A DNA stretch of 64,000 nt from Diplolepis rosae (taxonomy: Eukaryota > Arthropoda > Insecta > Hymenoptera > Diplolepididae). Below the pieces are notes generated by a model, which did no database searches, was not told where the DNA came from, and saw only the letters and a program-made list of their open reading frames with translations. Positions within the stretch are counted from its first letter, which is position 1, and every line of letters begins with the position of its first letter. Of this stretch, positions 11,273 through 22,172 are shown piece by piece. The translations under genes were made by a program, and so were the position numbers. The stretch spans positions 11,284,001-11,348,000 of the forward strand of contig JAPYXD010000680.1 of the NCBI GenBank assembly GCA_030998225.1, read 5' to 3'.

Positions 11273-11765
11273 GGCGTCATTCTACTATATCACTTTTGAA
11301 AAATCGATTTTTTGTTGTTGCGTTTTTCGATAGGTTATATATTTATTCGATCAAGCAGAAGATGTATTATATGGGGCAAGTATTGCTGATTAAGTGTAAG
11401 TAACTTATTTTTACAATTTTTATGTCCCGAAAATTGTAAACAGGCATTTCTCGAAACAACGTTTTTGAGCTCGGCGCTCACTGTTTCTCAAAAAATTTTA
11501 AAGCAATTACTTTCAAATTTCCTACGTTTATTCTAAATATAAATATCTATGGACTAACGACGCGTTTTTAAACAATTTTAATCTTATCATAGTTAAATTA
11601 ACCAAAAAAAGCAAAAAAGTGTATTTTTGAAAATTTATGTTTAAACCGCCATTTTGAAACTGCATAAATAAACACTAAGAATTTTATTCAATCATATAAA
11701 GTAGTTGTTGATAAAAAATTCTTGAAAATCACCTTTTTTGCCGAGATAATAGAATGACGCTTTAA
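11269..11765. mobile_element. TTAA element with GGCGTCATTCTA tips
   Basis: Body 11273-11761 (489 bp): GGCGTCATTCTACTATATC on the left, GATAATAGAATGACGC on the right, with TTAA on both sides. The box GAAAAATCGATTTTTT lies at about 11299. Third member of the chain that starts at 8498. Confidence 0.75.
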
Positions 11766-12427
11766 TAGAAGAACAGGACAAAGTAAAAATTCCATCAGAT
11801 CTGTTGTGTGCCAAGATTGCACCAAGCTAACATGTCCTGAATAGATAAATGTAACAAACCCATTACCATTACTAGCTAGATTAAAATCTATCAGGAATAT
11901 TTCCCAGACAGAAAGGGAAAGAAAAGTCAAAGAGTACGCAGAATGAAAAGAAAGTTGAGTGACATCTAGAATTCTTGCTAGAGCTTCTTATCGTCGTTGG
12001 TCCCTCATCAGAAAAGTGGAGGATTCACGAAAACGTTTGAAAAGATCTTGAGAAGTGTAGTCTGAAGAGGTTGCGTTTCCCGGACGTTGACGTAGCTCCC
12101 GGGGGGCATTTTTGCGGATGGGGGGGATCTACCCTCGCGTCTTACACTCTACGTAAGAGTCTCAGCTTTCGCTAGAGTAGACTTTCTTCTATATCCCCTT
12201 CCTCTTACTCTTCAACCAACTCACTTCTTTCTTCGACACCAACTCTCTCTCTCTTTCAACCCTTCACGATTTTTCTACTTTCGTCCACCTTTTTCACACC
12301 TTCTATTCGCTTTTTATCCCTTCGTTAGATACGAAGAGGTCAGCGTAAAACGCTGGCATGTCGTATATATACTATAAGTACACACTACGATAAAGGGGGA
12401 CTAAACCTCTATTTGTGTGTGTGTCTA
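11766..12427. other. mixed-composition stretch, no gene recognised
   Basis: Contains a less AT-rich pocket (about 12060-12180), a CT-rich run with ctctctctct near 12245 and a gtgtgtgtgt run near 12415. Possibly old single-copy DNA. No convincing open frame on either strand. Confidence 0.4.
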
Positions 12428-14291
12428 CACTGAGAAAAATATATCTAAATTTTTCCTGTTTCTTATAGGAATTCTACCTCAGGGGGTAGACAATAGGAAA
12501 ACTTGCTATTTGAAAAGAAGTATATACTATTGCGAAAGTGAAATAAGAGGATAAAAAATGAAAGTATTTACTTTTTTTTATAGGAAAGTTGTTATTCAAA
12601 TTTTGACGGAAATAGTACCTTACTTAAAGAAAATATGTACAGTAACTGAATCTAAAAAAGTCCGATAAATTATGGGACTTTCTATGGTCCGTCAGATTTC
12701 CGATAAATTATCGGAATCAAAACTTCAAGTTCAAGGCTGATTTTACTGGTTTTTTTCGGACTGATGGCATCAACTATACACGACTCCGTGCATTAGTGTG
12801 CGGCGTACTCACGTGAGCAGTGTACTTGTGTGTGTGTGTGTGTATACAGACGTGCGTCATGAGTATATTATACGCTTAGCGTATATGAGTACTTGTACCT
12901 ATTTGAAGAAGTGAACTTGAAAAAATATTTATAAATTTTTGCTTTTTTTATAAAACGCTACTTTATATGAAAACACAAAACTTCATAAAATTAATGACTT
13001 TTTATGAAGTTAACTTTAAATTTTCTTTATAGAGTCCGGTCTTTTTATGAAATGCGATTTTTTATAAAAAAGACAATTCCTCATAAAAATACTGACTTTT
13101 CATAAGGTCAACTATACGAAAATTTTATAAAGTTTAGTCTTTTAATAAAAAAACGTTCTTTGTAAAAATAGAAAACTTTATAAAACTTTCATAAGGTTTA
13201 ATATATACAAAATTAGTAAATTTATTCAGTTTTCATAAAATTACATTATTAATACTTATAATGTATACTTTTTTTTATAATGTTCACTTCATAAAAAAAA
13301 CTATATGAAAATTTTACAAAGTTTAGTTTTTATAAAGAATCGTACCTTTATAAAAAAACAAAACTTTATAAAAGTCAGTGATTTTATAAAGTTTTGTATT
13401 TTTATAAAAAAAAGCGCATTTCATAAGGACAATTTTTATAAAAATTTTCATAAAGTTGACTTCATAAAAAGTCACTAATTTTATAATATTTTTGTTTTAA
13501 ATAAGTGGCTTTATAAAGTTTTTAATTACTAAGGACCATCTGTAGGATTTTTCAAAGTAAAACTCGTAAGAAAATGGCGCATCTCAGGCTGTGGGTCATG
13601 AAACTAATAATCGAAATGCCGTTAGAATGATTTCACAGGTCAGCGGTCTACGTTCTAGCCTACGGACCACGAGTGCGCGAGTTCAAACCCAGCTTGGAGC
13701 AGAATTATTTTCACATTTCTTCAGCTTTATACTACATAAATGTTCAAATTTCCTAATATAATTACTAACATTGTTTCATAATTGTGCATGATAATAAAAG
13801 TCTGAATAATTTCTCCTTTCACACAGGTTCTCAATGATAAGTAGAAAAATGAAGGTAGAAACGTTATAAAGAGAAGAGAGGGAAGAAGGAAAAAAGGGAA
13901 AATAAATTTTTGCTTTTTTTTGCGCCGAAAAAGTCCGATAAAAAAAAGGAAAAAGTCCGATAAAAAAGAGGAAAAATTCTGACAAATTTATATGAACTTT
14001 TTAGTGTTACAATCACGGGAGAAAGTCCGATAAAAAACAGTAAAAATTCCGGAATCAAAACAGTGATATTTTACTATTTTGAAAAAGTATTAATTAGACA
14101 TTTGAGTAGGAAATTATATGATGTTTTTTCGGAAAAAGCCCCCTATTTTATAGCACAATTTCCGATGGTAAGTAAAGTCCGATAAAAAATAGGAAAATGT
14201 TCTATAAGGATTTTCTGAGGTTAAAATGCCATAAATTATAGGAGAATTTCGCCTAAAAAAAAGAAGAAACTAAGATATATTTTTCTCAGTG
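12428..14291. mobile_element. CACTGAGAAAAATATATCT-ended element filled with TTTATAAAA words
   Basis: Left end CACTGAGAAAAATATATCT and an inverse right end, a 19 bp match, flanked by TA on both sides (12426-12427 and 14292-14293). Between 12930 and 13520 the word TTTATAAA/TTTTATGAA is repeated in both orientations. Elsewhere gtccgataaa and aggaaaa recur. A (GT)n run lies near 12825. A tRNA-like B box (gagttcaaaccc, about 13679) is in the centre. Frames on the minus strand at 13776-14058 are low-complexity artefacts. Confidence 0.75.
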
Positions 14292-14715
14292 TATCCTAAG
14301 ATGAATTTCAGAACTGAGGTTTATCCCAGCTCTCGTTATTGTTCGATCCGTTTATCGGGGTAAAAAATTCGACCATCGCAAATGTGATGGAGGAAAATGA
14401 AAAATAAATTGGATGATGAAAAAGTATCTGCTACGATAGAAATAAGAATTTTCAGGTTGCGAAATTATACCATTATTATTAGTATATCGGTCATTGCCAG
14501 GCAATTTTCAAATTAGGACTATCGATTAATAACTGAAAAATAATTTCAGAATCAGATAAAGTTATTTTTTTTCTATTATTTGTACACAGAGAAAAATATT
14601 TGTCTAAATACCAAAGTATTTGGAGACGCGTAATAAATTCTAGAGTATAAATTATTAGAAAGAAGTACATCGCTTTAGAATTTATCATGCGTTTTCAAAT
14701 AGTTTGGTGCATCCA

Positions 14716-14909
14716 CTCTCTAAATTTGAATCAGTCAAAATCTACTGATTATCAGTGAAATTTGATAGATTCAAATAGCTAAAATGAGGTTATTGTAAAT
14801 CAGTCAAATTTCACTGATTACTTCAGTGGGAATCAACTGATTTAACAGTGAAAAATACTTATTTCACTGATTCAATCAGTGAAAATTTGACAGATTCAGA
14901 TTTAGAGAG
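14716..14909. mobile_element. AATCAGTGAAA-type element, copy 1
   Basis: Ends CTCTCTAAATTTGAATCAGT and TTTAGAGAG, with CA on both sides. The 194 bp interior is built from AATCAGTGAAA and TTTCACTGATT words, plus the family core AATAGCTAAAA...GAGGTTA.TGTAAATCAGT. Confidence 0.85.
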
Positions 14910-15004
14910 CAGAAAAAAGTTTTACTTAAATTTAAGAAATCGTTTTTTCAACTTAATTTCTTCAATTTGGAGTAAAAACACCTTTAGAACGATTATAAAT
15001 TTAT

Positions 15005-15155
15005 AATCCTTATTATTATTTATATCCTTTATTATGTCTTAAAGTTACAGCTAAAAAAATGTATTATTGTGGATAAATGTTGAAGGGAACCGGGAAACTG
15101 ATTTTATTGATTTAGTTAGCTGTACTGCTTGATTCTTGGCCTTAAGAAATCATTT
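15005..15155. repeat. right half of the GGCTATGGATCAA palindromic TTAA element
   Basis: Matches about 5800-5913: TCCTTTATTATGTC, AAAGTTACAGCTAAAAAAAT, TTATTGTGGA, TATTGATTTAGTTAGC, then GGCC followed by TTAA (15152-15155). Confidence 0.7.
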
Positions 15156-15159
15156 ATTT

Positions 15160-15397
15160 AATTTTATTACCTTGATCGAAGAAAATGTTTTCTTGAAATA
15201 AAATAAAATATTTCTGTGAATCACATTATGCATGCACTATGCGGCTGTCCAGGCGTTCATTTCTTTAATTCAAAGAAAAAATAAGCAATCAAGAAATTTC
15301 TTTAAACCAAAGAAAATTTTATTTGACAGTATAGCAATGCACAAATTTGTTTGATTTAAAGAAATTTTTTTTTAATCGAAGAAGCTTTTTTCTGGGT
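15160..15397. repeat. probable TTTCTTTGA-word element, left end unclear
   Basis: Interior words aaatttcttt, aaccaaagaaaa and ttaaagaaattt. The right end TTTTTTCTGGGTG is followed by TA. Similar in design to the clearer copy at 63103-63348, but I could not fix a left terminus. Confidence 0.35.
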
Positions 15398-16007
15398 GTA
15401 ATTTTAGACAAAACTTTCCTCCGTCCAATCTAAAACATAACGTAAATAATAATTTCAGAGATCGATAATCATTTTAGTACTGCGAGAATTAATAATTTAG
15501 ACACTAGAAAGGTTAACGAGCAGACATTTAATAAAAACAAAAGAAAATTTTAAATTTCTTTAAAAATATGTAGTGGCTATACAAAATTTTTAACAAGACA
15601 AAATTGTTTCACGCTTTACTCGGCTTTTTTTAGATTTTCATTTTATTTCCATGTTCTTTATATTGTTCAAAAATAAGTTATAGAGCAGACATATTTAAAA
15701 ACCATACGATGCACGATTTGCAAACATTTGGTAACTTTAAAACAATTAGCAAAAATGTACTTGCACTGAATATTTATCTTTACCCATCATTTTTATATTC
15801 TTCAACTCAATACAAATAATTTATGAGTTTTTGAATTCTTGTATCGGGACAGGTTGCCGAGTTGATACGTTGGCTATATTTTAATTTCCTATTTTTGAAG
15901 AAAAGCATCTAAAATTTCAAAAATTTAGTGAAAACGGGTTTAGCGTGATTAATTTATCCTATTCTTATTAAAATATTTATATTTAATAACGGGAATGCGT
16001 AGAACTA

Positions 16008-16279
16008 CTCTCTAAATATGAATCAGTCAAAATTTACTGATTATCAGTGGAATTTGACTTATTAAAATAGCTAAAAAGAGGTTACTGTAAGTCAGTCAAA
16101 TTCCACTGATTGCTTCAGTGAAAATTAACTGATTTAACAGTTAAAATATTTTTTCCACTGTTTCAATCAGTGATAATCAACTCATTAAACAGTGAAATAT
16201 ATTTTTTCACTGGTAAATCAGTGATAAGGCAAATCACTGATTCAATCTGTGAAAATTTGACTGATTCAGATTTAGAGAG
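16008..16279. mobile_element. AATCAGTGAAA-type element, copy 2
   Basis: CTCTCTAAATATGAATCAGT to TTTAGAGAG, TA duplicated on both sides (16006-16007, 16280-16281). 272 bp, with an extra pair of ATCAGTGATAA words compared with copy 1. The open frame at 16170-16421 runs across its right half and is spurious. Confidence 0.85.
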
Positions 16280-16282
16280 TAC

Positions 16283-17439
16283 TAAAACTCAAATTTCGAA
16301 ACTTTTTGTCAACGAACCGTATATTGTATTATGCTATCATTACTATATTAAATATATTATTACTAATTATGTTCTTTTATACTTCTACAATTGTTTTATT
16401 TATTTATACTACAAGAATTGAAATATTCCTTATTACGATTTATTTGCGACTGCATGGGTTGTAGAGTTTATGATATTCATATGCAAGTTAAACTTGGCAC
16501 CGAGAACTATGCAATTTATAACATGTACAACTTGCTGGCACAAAACCGCTTACAGTAGCGGAACTATTAAAACGTGTTGTGCAACAGGAAGTCGCCTTGG
16601 ACCAACTGTATGCCAAATATGGGCTTGACGTGCAGACGATAATAATTGCTCTGAAGCATATTTTGTTTATAAAGTTGATTAAATGTTTTCTCCTATGATA
16701 TAGGCTATTTTTAATTTTCTTCCATCTGGTTCTTTAATTAAGTAGGTGCATTATATTATTTATTAAACTTTATCAACAGTGCAGATAATTTTTTTCGAAC
16801 ATAATTATAATTCAATTTTTTTAAACCTTTCTAGATTTAGAAGCATTTAAGATATTGCATAAAAATTTTAAAAAAATTAATAATCAACAACAATAATAAT
16901 TATTTCTGATAATTTGAATATAGTAAATACTTCAATATGGAGCATATCGAAAAACTGTCATAAAATATCAAATTTTTCCTTTATAGTCACGTGACCAATC
17001 TGGAACTTCCATTAAAAATACCAACAAGCATAATTAAAAAGAATTTAGTTATTGATGATCATGATACTCATCTCATGTAACAAAGTATGAATAAAATATT
17101 TAGTTTAAAATTTAATGCATTAAGCTAAATTAAATTTATTAATGTGTTATGTATAATATATACGAGATATGGAAAAAATGTTAGGGAATAAAATTGTTTA
17201 TTTCAAAGAGATCTACAAATTTGGTACTGACCATTTTTTCATTGGAGTTATATTTTTTATTTATTAAGAAGAAATTTTATTGAAAATAAAAACCCTTGGT
17301 TTCCAAAAAAAACTATACAAGATACGAAAAAAATCTCAAGCACAAAAATGTTCATCTCAAAAATATATACAAATTTACTTCAGAGCACTTTTTGTTCGGA
17401 CACGTAGTTTTCATTTTAACTATGTAGAAAAATATTATC
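16283..17439. other. AT-rich stretch with a short coding-like patch
   Basis: Mostly AT-rich. At about 16513-16690 (plus) one frame reads VQLAGTKPLTVAELL and then RVVQQEVALDQLYAKYGLD before its stop. The composition looks protein-like and differs from the flanks, but I recognise no family. From about 17150 diverged repeats with the phrase acgagatacgaaaaaaatgtt begin. Confidence 0.3.
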
Positions 17440-19172
17440 AAAAATGAAAAATTCTATTTTGCAAAATATCTATTCAAGATACTAAAAAAATGTTAAGAAA
17501 CAAAATTTTTTTTCAAAAAAATCTACAAATTATCTCTTAACTTTTTTTTTTATAAGAGTCATTTATTTTAATTTCTTTATCAAAAACATTTTTACGTAAA
17601 TCGAAAATCCAATTTTCCCGATAAAATATACGAGATACGAAAAAAATGTTAAGGAAAAAAATTGTTTATTCTATATTCGCCAATCGAGATTAAGGGTGTA
17701 TTTCACTGTGCAAGCCAAAAACGCTTTCTTTATCATTTTTTTTATGGGAAGTATATTGTTAATCAATATAATTTTAATTAGCACTTAATATTGTGTCTCG
17801 CAACATGTAATCCAAAAAGATTATTAATCTATATGAGTGTGACTATCTGTAGAACTAAAATAACGTTTTCTAACTAACGGGTCATAAAGTGCATTTTATT
17901 GCCTCCTGTGAGGCAAACGAATCCATTTATTGACCCCACAGTAGAAAAAAAGTCGTGTGCAACACGGGAAATAGCTATTCGTTTTACTAGTGGAGAAAAC
18001 GAGCAATTACCAATGAATAAGAATTCATCCAGTAGATTTTTTAAAATCAATTGAGCCGTCCGAAAAAAGTGAGTTTTAGAAAAACGCGTTCAAAGTTTTG
18101 AAAACACATAACATATCTGAGTGATCAATATCGACTTTCTCACAAAAATAAGCTCTAACATTTAAAAAACTTTGAATTAGGTCCTGAAATTTTTTCTAAA
18201 TAATTTTCAAAATTTTTATTTTGAATAAAGAAATTTAAAAAAATCGAATTTTCCATATTTTTAACAGTCAACTACCCCTTTAATTTAAAAAAACATCAAC
18301 AGCGGAATTTTCGAAGCCCTTTTTAACGCCATCTGTGATGTGTAAATCAAATCGTAAGTAATTTTCATTATTTAAAAAAAGCCCTTAATACAATATCTAC
18401 CAGACCAATAAAAAAAACCGAAAGGTTTACATATTTTATGGCTTTTAAAGCAGAATATGAAACTTTTTCTACTGTGAGGTCAACAAATGGATTTTTCTAC
18501 TAACGGATCATAAAGTGGATTTTATTTCCCCGTGTGGGGCAAAAAAATCCATTTTCTGACCCCATAGTAGAAAAAAAATCGTGTGCAACACGGGAAAAAC
18601 ATTTATTTTCCTCGTGTGGTTGTTACCCTCGCTTTGCTCTGGCATCAAACTTCACATTCGCAAAATAATTTTTTTTTCCTTGTTGCACAATATACTATTG
18701 TTGACCTCACAGGAGGCAATAAAATGCACTTTATGACCCGTTAGTTGGCAAACGTTATTTTAGTTCTACAGATAGTCACACTCATATAGATTAATAATCT
18801 TTTTGGATGACATGTTGGGAGATACAACATTAAGTGCTAATTAAAATTATATTGATTAACAATATACTTCCCATAAAAAAATGATAAAGAAAGCGTTTTT
18901 AGGCCCACACAGGCGAATACACCCTGAATCTCGATTGGCGAATATAGAATAAACAATTTTTTTTAAAGATTTTTTCGTATCTCGTATATTTTAACGGGAA
19001 AATTGGATTTTCGATTTACATAAAAACGTTTTTAATGAATAAATGTAAAGATATGACTCTTATAAAAAAATAGTTAAGAACTAATTTGTAGATTTTTTAG
19101 AAACAAAAAAATTTGTTTCTTAACATTGTTTTAGTATCTCGAATAGATTTTTTGCAAAATAGAATTTTTCAT
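17440..19172. repeat. large inverted repeat (arms about 470 bp)
   Basis: The left arm, about 17440-17912, matches the right arm, about 18708-19172, in inverse order. Shared phrases include CGCCAATCGAGATT, GATAAAGAAAGCG, TTAATTAGCACTTAAT, AAAGATTATTAATCTATATG and AACGGGTCATAAAGTGCATT. The spacer repeats the inner arm word again (near 18497-18595), including gtgtgcaacacggg twice. No transposase. It resembles a foldback element, but a clear target duplication was not found. Confidence 0.7.
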
Positions 19173-19176
19173 TGTT

Positions 19177-19252
19177 GAGTCCTGTACAACGTCTATAAAA
19201 GATTTTGCCATTTTTCCTCCTCACCAAAAAAAAAAAAAAAAAAAAAAAAAAA
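19177..19252 (+). mobile_element. 49 bp tail of the R1-clade LINE with poly(A)
   Basis: GAGTCCTGTACAACG through CCTCCTCACC, then 27 A. The 49 non-A bases match the end of the LINE at 3946-3994 with one mismatch. This is an extreme 5' truncation. It lies at the outer edge of the right arm of the inverted repeat, so it inserted after that arm formed. Confidence 0.85.
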
Positions 19253-20170
19253 GATATTAAAGATGATGTAAATTAGTCATTTTCTTCCAAATATCTCAAA
19301 AAGAAAAAACAATCGTAGACTTTATTTAAGGAAACGATTTTGCAGAACAACGCTTATTTCGTATCTCACATATTTTGGTGAAAAAAATCAAATTTTTTCA
19401 ATATTAAAAATCAAAAAATTAAAATATACATCCTGTCGAGAAATTTATCGATAAGAATGTGTAGACCTTATTTAGCCAAACAATTTTTCATCTCAAAGTT
19501 TTTTTTGTATCTCACATATTTTGTCTAAAAAATGAAGTTTTTGAATTTTAATCGTATTTTTTGGAATTGAAACGAAAAATATATGTTTTATCAGAAACTG
19601 TGTGAGACAAAACTTTTAGATCTTTTTGAAAATAACAACTATGTATTCTTACGTTTTCTTATTTTACATATTATTGTTAAAAAATTGAATTTTGTATTTT
19701 CAATAGTTTTTTTTTTAATTAAAAAGAAAAATATGCATCTTATGAAAAAATGTTACAATTCAAATTTGTAGGTCTTTATTTATTCAATAATATTGTATCA
19801 TAACGTTTTTTCGTATCTCGTATAATTTAACTGGAAAATGGAATTTTGATATTGACTTTTTTCGAATTTGAATATGCTGTAACATTTCTAATTTTGATTT
19901 AATCAAAAAATGTTATCAGGATAATTTTTAGAGATTTATGAGCACTATCTAAAACCAGTATTGAAATTTTTGGTTTTTTCAAAAAATTATTTTCAAAAAC
20001 ACAAAAGTAGTGCTCAACCCCTCAATTTTGATTGGATGTGGCTGGTTAACGAACTTGTCCTTACTTTTTCGGCTCCGATAAAGTGTACCAAAGCTCAATT
20101 CAATCTGATAATTCTATCGAGAGTTATGCCGCACACGACCTACAGACAGACAGACAGACAGACACTTTCG
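19253..20170. repeat. diverged tandem repeats, ending in a (GACA)n run
   Basis: Units of roughly 110-170 bp recur, marked by gtatctcacatattttg or gtatctcgtataattt, then a short AT-rich block. Related units lie at 17150-17660 (inverse) and 63420-63640. The series ends at a GACA microsatellite (20142-20164), followed by ctttcgtaaaaaccat. The 62- and 70-codon frames here are not convincing genes. Confidence 0.5.
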
Positions 20171-22172
20171 TAAAAACCATTTTTTCTGACTCAGGGGGTC
20201 TCAAAACGTAAAGATTTGATGAAAATTTCGAAAGTCATTTTTCACATAAAACCAATACCTTCTCATCCATGATGAGAATGTAAAAATGGTAAATAGACAA
20301 ATGAAATAAAATAAATCAAATAGATATATATATAAAATACTGGTAGCTCTAGTCTTAAATAAAAAATATTCATATCCTTATTTTATCGAGACTGATATAA
20401 TTCAAATCAGCATTTTCGATTTCTGAAAAGCTATTACCCTAACTTCTATAATATATAGGAAGTTTCAGAACGTTTGAGATAATTAATAATCGAGCTTGGC
20501 TAGAATGATGTTCCAGGTATTTCAGGTAATTTAATAACGCGAAATTGCATCGCATAAACAGTGAGTATACAATATGCTGTTTACGTGGCTGAGCAATATG
20601 GCGCTCAAAGCACCGCGATTTTAATTAAAAAAGTACATTTTGGGGATGATTGTCGAGAAGTTGAAGAGAAAAAGACAGAAAGAGGGTAAAGAAGAAAGAA
20701 AAATGTAGGTGGCAGTGAAAAGCACCAGAGTGAGGAATATGGATATAAGTATAGGCGGAGACCTGGCCTTGGCAGGCATCATCAAACATTCAAGGGGGTT
20801 GGATGAAGTTCGGGGTGGAGAAACGGATGGCGGAATGACATGGGGGAAAAAGGGTGACAACGTTGCGATTCCATCTGCCTGTCATTCTGATACTGCGTAC
20901 AATGTCGGCTGTCGACGACCGCGATCAATACCTTGCAATCTATACAAAATGGCTGGTACACCACTTTCAAACGTTTTTATTGATAACATAACCTTAATAT
21001 CCCGAAAATAACCCAACTACTGTTGTAACTCAATTCAACCTCGCGATATAGAAAAACTCTTCGCTTTTTTTCCTAGTTTAATTAAAAAATTTGCAAATTA
21101 ATCATTTAAAAAGTAATTACCGATAATTAAGGGAAAATAATATCGAATTATTATTGGATTATTCGAATAATTAATACACGAGAAAGAATATTAGAAAAAC
21201 ATCGTTTTTCAGATTGCATTTTTCATTTTGATATTTAAAATTATTTTTCAGGAATAAATTGTGATTTCAGAAACTTTCATTTATTTTTGGGTCGAAATAC
21301 TGATGGTATTTTGATTCGAGTGGTGCCATCTGAAGAAACTTGGCACAACTTTAGGCTACTTCATACCCCCAGAGGTGGCGTTCAAAGCTCCATTTTTGCG
21401 AATTTCACCAAAACTAACAAAATAAATAAATTTTCAAGTCATTGACGGCATTGTTTATATGATAATTAACACTGAAGAATTTTTCACATTTTTGGGAAAC
21501 ACTTTTTATGAATAGTTAACTTCACACGACACGATAAAATTACACTTTGCTTTTCAATTTTCAGATTGGGTTATCTTATAAAATATTTAAGATTCAAGCA
21601 CCAGTTCTAATCTCTTTTTGCAGTTCTATAATTTTCTAGTATCTAGAATTTTGGGTACGGTATTTTGAGTTAGATCGAGTGATTAGAGAATTTCGAAAAG
21701 TGCAGGCGCGCGAATCAAGGTGGCTCCTGGGTAACAATTGATTTACAAGGTGTATAATAAAAAAGTTTATTAACACGGTCAGTAACAATTAGAGAGACGA
21801 CATAAACGCGACTGAACGGCAGGCAAGTCGCTGCAGAACTAAACCGGGTTTCCTGCAATAAAGGGGATCATTTTGAATCTGTGTGAAGTGTGCCGAAATT
21901 TATGGTCCCCCACCAGCATCCCCTGGACCGTGGGGCCGCCATAAGGACGAGGCCATTAATTTTGCGTTTGCCGAAGAGAAACACGATTTTTCTGATTACA
22001 AGTGCTATTATCGTTCCAACCAGAATATACTATTAAGAATAAATTAATTTTACATTATATGTTTACGTATATTAATCTCAGTATTTAGTTTGAATATTTC
22101 GTAAGGTCGTAAAGCACAATTTGTAGGTCAAAGATAACTTGCACAAGTGATAAAAGATTTAAGGGATCCTTA
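20171..22172. other. gap with less AT-rich single-copy pockets
   Basis: Two pockets stand out: 20640-20980 (purine-rich, with open frames of 100 codons on plus and 79 on minus, no recognised family) and 21690-21960 (holds a tgtataataaaaaagtttat stretch and a block around gtggggccgccataagg). These are the likeliest host-derived DNA here, but no exon structure can be shown. Confidence 0.35.

Noticed and set aside
13610..13690. Possible tRNA inside the 12428-14291 element
   Set aside because: gagttcaaaccc resembles a B box, but the T stem does not pair and no cloverleaf forms.
13776..14058. Phe/Ser-rich minus frames
   Set aside because: Low-complexity AT/purine-rich interior of the CACTGAG-ended element.
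20142..20164. (GACA)n as a functional site
   Set aside because: Simple microsatellite; nothing in the flanks indicates a role.
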